A stretch of 64,000 nucleotides of DNA. Origin: Notolepis coatsorum. Taxonomy: Eukaryota; Chordata; Actinopteri; Aulopiformes; Paralepididae. Within the stretch, counting starts at the first letter, position 1. Each line of letters starts with the position of its first letter. A model generated the notes under the pieces. It saw nothing but the letters and a program-made list of their open reading frames with translations, did not search any database and had not been told where the DNA came from. Location of the stretch: contig OZ020592.1 in NCBI GenBank assembly GCA_963971535.1, positions 49,650,507-49,714,506 of the forward strand, read 5' to 3'. The position numbers and the translations under genes were made by a program. Positions 20,601-28,175 of this stretch are shown here, piece after piece.

Positions 20601-22380
20601 CCTGTGGCATGCGGTTGTATTCGTATAGTCCGAATGGCGATGTAAAGGCTGTATACTTCTGGTCATCCTCGTGCATCTCAACATTGTAGTAGCCGGAGGT
20701 GAGGTCCATGGTGGAGAAGTAGGTGTTGCCACCCAATGCTGCTAGAGCATCAGCCTGGTGTGGAAGAGGATGGGCGTCTTTGATGGTGCATGCGTTAATC
20801 CATCGGAAGTCATTACAGAGTCTTAGGTCTCCCGACTTCTTCCAAACAATGACCAAAGGTGAAGCAAACTCACTATTTGACTTCCTTATGATCTCTTGTT
20901 CTTCCATCTCACTCAACGCCAGCCTGAGCTTCTCATACTGATTAGGTGGAACTCGTCTGTATGGCAAGCGAAAGGGTTTCTCATCACTGAGTCGAATCCG
21001 GTGAAGACAGCCTGTAGCCCTTCCACAGTCTAACTTATGCCTGGAAAATATAGACTGGTACTGAGCTATCAGATGCACAAGTTTTTCTTTACCCAAAGAG
21101 GACACATCACAGGAATCAAGATCTATGTCAGACAACCCTAAACCATGTAAGACTGAATCAGGACTGCCATCACATCCACCAGGTTCCTCTTCTCTGTCAC
21201 ATCTGTCCGATAAGGTGGATGTATCATCAGTCAGACTCGATTCATCACGGTGGTTATCATCTGCCCTCTGCACCTGTTGCTGCAAAAGGGGTGGTGAATC
21301 GTCATCCACCTCAGAGCAGTCAAAATCCTCCAAGGCCATGCATGGATAAACGTCAGCAAGCTTGGCATTTCGTCTGAGGGTCACTGATCTACCAGAGGGA
21401 TTTATCACCTTCATTGGCAGCCATCCATCATTCCTCAGCAGGGCCACTGTCTTCCCAATCAGGACTGATCCCGGTCTTGACTTCACACAGCTGGGCTCCA
21501 GAATGACAGCACTACCAGCTGAGATGTTGTTCACACTCTGTAACCTGCCCCATACCAAATGTTCACTGAAGGGCTCTAGAGTCACGGCTCTTTTTATTTT
21601 CACGGTCCCCACTTTGTCAGGGATGTCATTTCCTGTCCACATCTCCACATTGGCCATCAAACTCAATAACTTGTGGTGTTCAGCTTCACCGTGTTCAGAT
21701 GTGGGCCCCTTGTTCAACAAGTCCCCTGATATCTTTAGCTGACGAATCAAGTACTTTAGGAGGTTACTGCCAGCGTTGAGGTCATCTCCCTGATTTTCAA
21801 CCACGAATGTTGGGACAGTCACACGACAGCCAAACACCTCCATCTCCAGCTCACACACTCCTAAGGGTGTAGTCTTTGATCCACCACATCCCACAAGAAT
21901 CGCGTCTGTTGGGCTCAATGCAGGGCTTTTCAACACTCCTTCCTGTAAGAGTTGTGGCAAAATCTTTGCACTCAACGAACAAGCCATCGACCCACTGTCG
22001 AGCATGGTCCTCACCTCAACTTTGCCGCCAAGCAATATTTTTGCATGAAACAGATCGTCATAAGGGGAAAGCTTCTGTGTATTCTGCATTACAACTTCAG
22101 TCACTGTTCTCATTTCACTACACACACTCTTGTAAATAGACTCTAAATCATCATCTCTCATTACTGGGGTATCGATAGAAGGCCCAACACCCACCCCCCC
22201 CAAATGCTGGCCCTCTAGTTTCCCTGTTGCCAAGAGGTGGGTTCTGAAGACACCACACCAGATGGTTGCCACGCTGTAGACTTGGGGCATTCCGCACGGG
22301 CATGGCCAGATGCATAGCAGAGAAAGCAGAGGTGATTGGCCACACAATGGGAACGTGTGGTATGCCCAACATCCCTGCAC
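17665..22380 (-). CDS. Gypsy element 2 Pol polyprotein (protease, RT, RNase H, integrase)
   Basis: The 1,571-codon frame overlaps gag by 166 bases and is in the -1 frame, so translation of Pol should start at the slippery site (codon 54/55) rather than at the first ATG. Visible domains are: aspartic protease D-S-G at residues 128-130, RT about 470-690 with Y-L-D-D at 621-624, RNase H about 790-900 (S-V-D-A-S, W-T-D-N-N), an H2C2 finger with H1110, H1115, C1144 or C1145 and C1148, and an integrase core with D1177, D1236 and E1272, a D,D-35-E spacing. All catalytic residues are present. The last 50 or so residues follow a one-base loss in a duplicated 45-bp unit and are probably out of the ancestral frame. 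Whether it is still active is unknown, since gag is incomplete. Confidence 0.93.
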   Translation of the reverse strand: MQGCWAYHTFPLCGQSPLLSLLCIWPCPCGMPQVYSVATIWCGVFRTHLLATGKLEGQHLGGVGVGPSIDTPVMRDDDLESIYKSVCSEMRTVTEVVMQNTQKLSPYDDLFHAKILLGGKVEVRTMLDSGSMACSLSAKILPQLLQEGVLKSPALSPTDAILVGCGGSKTTPLGVCELEMEVFGCRVTVPTFVVENQGDDLNAGSNLLKYLIRQLKISGDLLNKGPTSEHGEAEHHKLLSLMANVEMWTGNDIPDKVGTVKIKRAVTLEPFSEHLVWGRLQSVNNISAGSAVILEPSCVKSRPGSVLIGKTVALLRNDGWLPMKVINPSGRSVTLRRNAKLADVYPCMALEDFDCSEVDDDSPPLLQQQVQRADDNHRDESSLTDDTSTLSDRCDREEEPGGCDGSPDSVLHGLGLSDIDLDSCDVSSLGKEKLVHLIAQYQSIFSRHKLDCGRATGCLHRIRLSDEKPFRLPYRRVPPNQYEKLRLALSEMEEQEIIRKSNSEFASPLVIVWKKSGDLRLCNDFRWINACTIKDAHPLPHQADALAALGGNTYFSTMDLTSGYYNVEMHEDDQKYTAFTSPFGLYEYNRMPQGLCNSPATFMRMMLNIFGDQNFLSLLCYLDDVLVFAPTEDLALERLEMVFERLKAHNLKLAPKKCHFLQSSVRFLGHVISSDGIATDSDKVKSITALTEADLMEEGTEIPSQRKIRSFLGMVVYYQQFIESCSAIAKPLFGLTTGNKAPRWKGKKRRPPQRTMTAADWTDECRDAFHQLKQALLDRVVLAHPDFSESFLLSVDASSNGLGAVLSQVPAGGTTARPIAFASKSLTYAQSKYPAHRLEFFAMKWAVCDKFHHWLRGHQFTVWTDNNPLTYILSKAKLDACEQRWVAKLAPYQFDIKYIPGPKNIVADALSREPFIRPSALHRLTRVAYKALLGEADAVRTEQVQDVFRWSNHPFDVTSDVEPAVACQCVTVSQPGALSRQEVAAVFESHKLQNSDMGPHALLLPQLPQIVMPSEEIGGEVLSHDQLMNKQKDDHVLNKVISFVERGRRPSRRERAQESVDVLRSLRVWDKLTMRRGVLYHLSRNTVTKKKMYLYVVPASLQAMVLKGVHDEAGHQGQQRTLYLTRQRFYWQGLEKDVREYVRCCRRCVMSKTPEPEARAPLENIITTEPLELVSIDFWCAEDSANKSLDVLVATDHFTKMAHAFLCPNQTAKAVAHQLWHNYFCVYGFPRRIHSDRGANFESALIAEPLNVAGVQKSHTTPYHPMGNGSCEKMNRTLGNMIRALPPKAKHRWPQALKSLTFAYNCTIHETTGYAPFLLMFGRIPRLPVDMVFSTVLDNREVVNYDKYIQLLRNDLKEAMGIAQATAVKQLRRHGDIYNRKVRGALVEVGDRVLLANKGERGKRKLADRWENTIYHVVGMNVDSHTFKIQHGSTGQVKTVHRNLITPVNFLPISDAASEEEMDMSDMSESEDLSERRNHEDEDGASSVSAEYRTSVWVSELPAEGTSVMGQEDDGAQDPPSLDRLWGHHSLTTLLYLIRLWDHHSLTTLLYLAISLGHWYLKIQLSLRVHM
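17725..17814. repeat. 45-bp tandem duplication at the pol 3' end
   Basis: Two units starting CAAGTAGAGCAGGG at 17725 and 17770. The second unit has GCCGATC where the first has GCCGGATC. The missing base shifts the pol frame in its last part. Confidence 0.9.
22183..22201 (-). promoter_or_regulatory. G-quadruplex-capable tract downstream of the frameshift site
   Basis: On the coding strand eight G, T, GGG, TGTT, GGG gives four G3 runs with short loops. It starts 16 nt after the slippery heptamer. A six-pair stem (AGGGCC at 22209-22214 with GGCCTT at 22179-22184) could form instead, and it overlaps the last G run. Confidence 0.6.
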
Positions 22381-22837
22381 ACCTCACAGGCCACCGGGGG
22401 CCTGCCTCTGTTATTTTGGCCTCTTGGATACTGACTGTCTGTCCTACCCTGAAACTGGCGCTGCTGAGGCCTTTGCTCAAGAACACACTCCAGCATACCG
22501 ATGATATGCTCCAATTGGTCCATGGGCCCCTGGGAAGCTTGAGTTGCAGGCATTGGAGCAGGCTCAATAGTAGGCTTAGCAACAGGTGATGTGGGATGAC
22601 CAGCTGCACCGACTTCCTGTCGCAGCGTAGTGATGGCAGGGGTTACCTTTGGCCAGGAGGATTGTCTCGGATTCCTTCTGTGTTCAACCAGCCTCTCATG
22701 GACATCCGCAGCTGTCCACTGTGGTAAAGGCTTGCACTTGAATATGAGAGACAGTTGGGGGTCAGGGCAATGTCTAATAAACATGGCTGTGAGCTCACGA
22801 GATGGATCGTCAATTGTCTTACTCTGTCTCTTTAGAC
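22215..22837 (-). pseudogene. Gypsy element 2 Gag, C-terminal part
   Basis: The open frame continues upstream to 22937, but its first roughly 35 codons come from the hAT-like terminus, so only about 200 gag codons remain. The C-terminus has two CX2CX4HX4C knuckles (C-E-V-C...H...C and C-F-L-C...H...C) typical of nucleocapsid. It ends at TAG, 22215-22217, immediately after the slippery site. The capsid part is missing, so no particle would form from this copy. Confidence 0.85.
22218..22224 (-). promoter_or_regulatory. -1 ribosomal frameshift slippery site GGGAAAC
   Basis: In gag phase the codons read CAG GGA AAC TAG, so the heptamer is G-GGA-AAC in the X-XXY-YYZ register directly before the gag stop. 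Slippage by one base reads GGG AAA CTA and enters the open pol frame. The same heptamer type is known at retroviral gag-pro junctions. Confidence 0.88.
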
Positions 22838-23160
22838 CAGGGGTCAGCAACCTTTTTGACATGGAGTGCCTGTTTGAAATATAGTTGTAACTAGTGTGCC
22901 TCAACAATATTCCATGCATCGTAAATTTTTTTCTCATAATCAGGTATTTTTGATAATTTTTACATTATTACATCATTATTGTTATTGTTATTATTAACAA
23001 TATTATTATGATGGTTGTATCAACCCTAAATCTGAGTTGGGGGGGGGGGGGGTGCAATGCAGACAAACAGCTGCATACAGTGCGACCATTTCACTCACAT
23101 TTGCCCATTCATTTTTGGACACATTGGTTCCGAAACATGTATGTTCCAGGCTGCAATTAA
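22838..23160 (+). mobile_element. hAT (Charlie-like) terminus and AT-rich interior, fragment
   Basis: CAGGGGTCAGCAACCTTTTT at 22838 closely resembles the ends of Charlie-type hAT elements. It cuts gag of Gypsy element 2. The matching right end (reverse complement) was not seen in the next kilobases. A G homopolymer lies at 23038-23052. Confidence 0.55.
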
Positions 23161-23361
23161 AACTTTGAATCTCATAATTTCTTTTAAAACCCACCTCAAA
23201 ACCCACCTTTTTAGGCAGGCGTATGTCTGATTTTATTTTCTGTCTGATTTTATATATTTTTATTTTTCTTATTTTAATGTACTGTGATTATGAATTTAAC
23301 TGTTTTTAAATTGTTGTACGGCGTCCTTGAGTGCCTTGAAAGGCGCCTTATAAATAGAATG

Positions 23362-23395
<34 letters not shown>
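23160..23395 (+). repeat. LINE/SINE 3' tail with (ATT)n
   Basis: The segment AAAACCCACCTTTTTAGGCAGG ... GTCCTTGAGTGCCTTGAAAGGCGCC ... followed by an ATT repeat resembles retroposon tails common in fish. No coding part is attached. Confidence 0.5.
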
Positions 23396-23430
23396 CTGAG
23401 AGAGCTTCATCAGCGAAGCCGGCGATGCAA

Positions 23431-23822
23431 GCGATTATTATTAGTTTTAATGACAAACCAATTACATAATCCAACATATGTGTAAAGGCACACACAACAT
23501 ATTCCAGTTAACGGTATATTTTTTTAATGATTCGTTATGGCGTAATCAATACTTCCATGCGTATAAATTGCGTTCGCGACCTCCATGTTTTGGGGCTATT
23601 CATCAGAAAACTCGGATCCGGGATTCGGCTCCCATCCGTCGGGCAAGAACTGTGGGTTTTCAGCCTCTCTCTCTGGAGCTTAACGGAGTTTCGACTCCTG
23701 GTTAGAGGACCTTGTCGCGGCTCATGCGCATGCGCTCGCTCGGCCAATCGGAGAGGGGTCTGCAGAAATGGGCTCAACCAATCAGAGAGGGGTCTGCAGA
23801 AATGGAACTACGAAAAGTAGAG
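23431..23822. mobile_element. PAL-type MITE, half copy (single arm)
   Basis: It shares the block ACAAACCAATTACATAATCC ... ATTCCAGTTAACGGTATAT ... CAATACTTCCATGCG with the palindromic elements at 38188 and 41756, but only one arm is present. It includes an ATGCGCATGCGC segment (23725-23736) and CCAATCGGAGAG/CCAATCAGAGAG within a 32-bp tandem duplication. Confidence 0.8.
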
Positions 23823-24139
23823 ACGCCTGTGGGACACGGTGAGGAGGAGGAGGGGAGAATTCTTGAAGGCATGTGACGGTTCTCTGGCTGGTAACAACAG
23901 CCATAGGACAATTGCGCCACCGTGTGTAGAAATCCGGTAACAGACTTACTGGGATATTGCCTGGCTCCCTACAGTGTGGAAAAAGCGTTCATTTGATAAT
24001 TGCATCGAAAATGTAATGAATGAGTGCAGATTAAAAATCAACGTTTTAACATGAGAGTCAATGGGAGGAAAAAAAACCTTATGGTTAATTGGCAAGCTAA
24101 AGTGTATAACTTTTCTTTTAGAGCCATTCTAATGATGAC
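23823..24139. other. Unassigned DNA
   Basis: About 300 bases following the PAL half copy, ending in poly-A-rich sequence. Nothing recognisable was seen. Confidence 0.5.
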
Positions 24140-24480
24140 CATTTAACATATTGTATATGGAAAAGGAACACCAACACAGACAAAATAAACAAACTGGTAA
24201 AAAAAGCAAGCTCTGTGGTGGGAGCGGACTGGACAGTCTGGAGGTGGTGGCAGAGGGGAGGACGAGGAGGAAGCTGTATGCTATCCTTGAGAACCCCTGC
24301 CACCCCCAACATGATGAGCAATGCAGTCCACGTTTAGCCACAGACTTATCCCCCCCCGACATACCACAAAGCGATTTGGGCAGTCCTTTGTGCCGGTGGC
24401 AATCAGGCTCCACAACGAGGCAGGGCCAGGACGGGCCAACTGCCGTGGACTGGAGGAGCTGGGTTGTGGACTGTAACCAA
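24140..24480 (+). pseudogene. LINE (CR1/Rex1-type) ORF C-terminal fragment
   Basis: Across two frames the plus strand encodes K-I-N-K-L-V-K-K-A-S-S-V-V-G, L-D-S-L-E-V-V-A-E-G-R-T, L-E-N-P-C-H-P and finally F-V-P-V-A-I-R-L-H-N-E-A-G, the order of the C-terminal region of fish LINEs after RT. Frameshifts near 24215 and 24330 break it. No RT is attached. Family assignment beyond LINE is uncertain. Confidence 0.65.
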
Positions 24481-24917
24481 TTAATTTAATTATTTAACAT
24501 CATGATTGGACTTGTTTCTTTTTATTGTTAACCATTTTGTTAACCATCAATATTTGTTCATTTTCTTACTCACCTCTGATATATAATGCCATATTAATTA
24601 TTTGCATTTTGTATCTGATAAAATACAACAATTTAATTTGAAAAATGAGACCAAATGTATAAACTTGAATTAACATTTATTTGTCTCTGCAGTAAGTAAC
24701 ATTATCATCTGATAATAAAATAAACATAAAATAAATAAATAATGTTATAAACAAATGTGCAAAGGTAATCAAGAACTGAATGAAAAATAAATTAGAAGTA
24801 GCAGCATCTTCTTAGAACAACAAGAAGAAAAGTAACTACTGCAGCATGTATTTATTTTTCCAAAGGGTCCACTGACTCTGACCCCAGCATTGTGGTGGTT
24901 GAGTAGCAGCGCAGTCC
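24481..24917. other. AT-rich unassigned DNA
   Basis: Low-complexity AT-rich sequence between a LINE fragment and the 3' end of LINE-C. No gene seen. Confidence 0.5.
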
Positions 24918-25434
<517 letters not shown>

Positions 25435-25898
25435 TCACATTTGATTTTCATACTGACTAAATATTTTTTTTGAATAATTTTTTTTGAATTGATAAACACT
25501 ATTACATCCCTTAAGCTCGCTATGGAGAGAATTCCACAACTTTACACCAATAACTGAAGGACACATGTTTAAGTGTGGTACGTGCAAACTGATGTTTAAA
25601 ATTATATTTTCTCCTACTAAACTCACTTTCTAAATGAAAAAGATTTTGTAGTTTTTCTGGCAGTGTATTATTTCTTGCCCTAAACATAATTAACATTGTT
25701 TGAAACTTAACCATGTCTTCAAGTTTAATTATTCTAGATTTAATAAATAATGTATTTGTGTGTTCTCGATAACTCACTTTATGTGTGATTCTTATGGCCC
25801 TCTTCTGTAGTATATATAATGGTTTTATATTGGTCCCATAAGTATTCCCCCATACTTCAACACAATAACTGATATAAGGTGAGATGAGTGAACAGTAG
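25435..25898 (-). pseudogene. LINE-C ORF, C-terminal block
   Basis: It encodes (minus strand) I-S-Y-C-V-E-V-W-G-N-T-Y-G, I-L-Q-K-R-A-I-R-I, then F-K-L-E-D-M-type and G-V-K-L-W-N-S-L motifs, with a frameshift near 25600. G-V-K-L-W-N-S-L recurs in the plus-strand copy at 40265-40290. It is cut upstream by the solo LTR. Confidence 0.8.
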
Positions 25899-27037
25899 TG
25901 TTCTCATTGCCTCATACTCTAACTGTGAGGTTTCGCCTGTTCCCTGGACCTTTAATTCCCTGTCTCCTCACCTCACCAGCCCCCACCTTTGGACTTTCCT
26001 TGTCTACTCTCCTCAACAGCCCCCACCCCTGCAATGTTTTACTCTCCTCTGCTCTTCACCAGCCCCCACCATTGGACTACCTTTCACAGCTGTCATTCGT
26101 TTATGATTAGCGCCCCAGAGGGCTTTAAATACCTCGACCTCCCCTCCAGTCCTGGTCGGGTCGTTCTGGATGCTGGTTCGGTGTTCTGGACTCTGTATCT
26201 TTATCTGTGTTCAGTGTTCATGGAGTCCTGGACGTTGCCATCACCACCTGTCGCCGTTTGCCTGGAGTGGGACACCGTCTGCGCTCTCTAATCCTCTACG
26301 GGAGGTTTTCCAGTGTTCCCACTCCAGACGTCAAGCCGGCGCGCATCGCTTCCTATTCCACGGGAGGATGCGTCTCTTCGCCCCGGTCCCCTGGGACCCC
26401 GGTGTTCTGCGCTGCCAGTCTGCAGCATCCGAGGGGGGATCTCCGTGCCAGGCCTGGAGTGGTGTTCCCACTCCAGACGTCAAGCCGGCGCGCTCCCACT
26501 CCAGACCAGACGTCAAGCCGGCGCGCTCCCACTCCAGACGTCAAGCCGGCGCGCATCGCTTCCTAGTTCCACGGGAGGATGCATCTCTTCGCCCCGGTCC
26601 TCTGGGACCCCGGTGTTCTGCGCTGCCCGTCGGCAGTTTCCGAGGAGGATCTCCGTGCCAGGCTTCCGCCGTCGGAACCCTGCCATCCCTGTAAGCAGCT
26701 CTGGCCCTCGCCCTGTCCAAGGCCTTAACCCTGTTTCTCTGTCCCTGTCCCCAGCCCGCCTCTCCGGGCCTCTGTCCCTGTCCCCCTCTCCAGTGCCCCC
26801 TGGTCCTGGTCCTTGACTTTTTGCCCTGGCCCTGTCCCTTAGCCTTAGCCCCTTAGCCTGTTCGCCTCTTAAAGGCACAGTGCCACAATTTCCATATTCT
26901 TTGACCCTTGTTGTTTTTGTGTTCTCCCTTAAAGGGACAGTGCCGCTTTTTGTTATGAAATGAATAAATGCCCTGTTTTGGCTTACTCTCATACCTGTCT
27001 TGTGTTGTGCGATTGGGGTCGGTTACAAACCATAACA
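25899..27037 (+). repeat. Solo LTR-like insertion in LINE-C, with internal GC-rich repeats
   Basis: The 1,139-bp segment starts TGTTCTCATT and ends CCATAACA. It has a TTTAAATA box near 26124 and AATAAA at 26963-26968 about 70 bases before the end. That architecture is of an LTR in plus orientation with no internal region. No matching 5-bp duplication was found, and about 24 bases of LINE appear to be missing at the junction, so a deletion accompanied the event. Inside, CTCCAGACGTCAAGCCGGCG occurs four times and a block of about 200 bp is duplicated. Confidence 0.6.
26311..26680 (+). repeat. Tandem GC-rich repeats inside the solo LTR
   Basis: CTCCAGACGTCAAGCCGGCG starts near 26321, 26472, 26504 (variant) and 26534. 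The sequence CACGGGAGGATGC...CCCCGGTGTTCTGCGCTGCC follows the first and last copies, so an LTR segment was duplicated and its 5' part triplicated. Confidence 0.85.
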
Positions 27038-27820
27038 CTAACACATCCTTTACTTTATTCATAACAAAAATACTCTTGGACATATTTTTTTTTAACGTGT
27101 GCTATGTGCGATTTCCATGTTAATTTATCATCCATAATCACACCAAGAAAACGAAATTCATTAACTCTCTCTATATCAACTCCATCTATTGGCAGTACTA
27201 TATTTTCATCTAGTTTTCGATTGCCAAAAATCATAAATTTCGTTTTTTTTCAGATTCAGTGATAGCTTATTTACATCAAACCATTTCTTTAGCTTTGTCA
27301 TTTCATACACAATATATTCAGCTAGTTCCTTTAATTTATTTCCAGAGCAAAAAGAATTGGTATCATCAGCAAACAAGACAAACTGTAATAGTTTTGAAAC
27401 CTCACAAATATCATTAATATATAAAAGAAAGAGTTTGGGCCCCAAAACCGAACCTTGCGGTACCCCACATTCAATTTTCATGAGCTCAGATTTGACATCT
27501 GCCAACTGCACATATTGTTGCCTATTGTGGAGATAACTACTCAACCATTCTAGAACCATTCCTCTCACACCATATGAGCGTAATTTAGAAATTAGAATAT
27601 TATGATCTAAGGTATCAAATGCCTTTTTTAAATCAATAAACACCCCCATTGTTAATTTCCTTTTATCTGTTGCTGTTGTTATTTCTTCAATAATATTCTT
27701 TAAGGCAGTCGCTGTTGATCTGTTTTGCCTAAAGCCATACTGGCTTTCGCTCAGCAGTTTGTTCTTTTCCACAAAACCATCTAATTATGCAAAAACAGTT
27801 TTTCAAGCACTTTCGAGAAC
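27038..27820 (-). pseudogene. LINE-C RT, central block
   Basis: One open frame (27206-27772) contains S-E-S-Q-Y-G-F-R-Q-N-R-S-T, F-I-D-L-K-K-A-F-D-T-L-D-H, G-V-P-Q-G-S-V-L-G-P and the catalytic F-A-D-D at about 27364-27375, then N-K-L-S-L-N. A one-base shift near 27780 separates it from V-L-E-K-L-F-L-H upstream. A further shift near 27240 separates it from the downstream part. The palm motifs are intact but the frame is broken by insertions on both sides. Confidence 0.88.
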
Positions 27821-28112
27821 GTTAGGTTATGACTATAACCAAGTTCTGTTAACACTAGTGGACGCTCAGCGTCTCATTGCATATATCTCGCTTCAGCATA
27901 TATATACTGAATAAATTTCAAAATGTACATTTAAATGCCAGCATTCATCTGGCCACACCCCCATCCGCTTACCTACATAAGCAGGGGTGGTGCCACACAC
28001 TCATCTCCTTCCCAACAAATTTCACCACAATGAAAAATCAAGGGCCGCAGCGGCGTCTAGATGCTGAGCGTCCACTAGTGTTAACAGAACTTGGTTATAG
28101 TCATAACCTAAC
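27821..28112. repeat. 292-bp hairpin unit at the left end of the composite element
   Basis: GTTAGGTTATGACTATAACC...GGACGCTCAGC at 27821-27870 is matched, base for base as read by eye, by its reverse complement at 28063-28112. It resembles a small MITE that replaced or extended the composite element's left end. Confidence 0.85.
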
Positions 28113-28125
28113 GTTCTGTATCACA

Positions 28126-28175
28126 CTAGCTCCCGCTCAGCGTCTCATTGCATAATAGGAGCTGAGCGGGAGCTA
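28126..28175. repeat. Short hairpin CTAGCTCCCGCTCAGC / GCTGAGCGGGAGCTAG
   Basis: Sixteen-base arms separated by about 18 bases. The first arm is the same sequence as the right terminus of the composite element (35061-35076). Confidence 0.85.

Larger units (their letters stand above)
16321..22837 (-). mobile_element. Ty3/Gypsy LTR retrotransposon 2, nearly intact pol, 5' end lost
   Basis: On the minus strand the order is gag (two zinc knuckles), -1 frameshift, protease, RT, RNase H, integrase, 3' UTR and 3' LTR. The 5' LTR and most of gag are missing: at 22838 the sequence changes to a hAT-type terminus. The element interrupts a hAT transposon at its 3' end. Pol is open over 1,500 codons, so this copy is much younger than Gypsy element 1. 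Confidence 0.92.
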
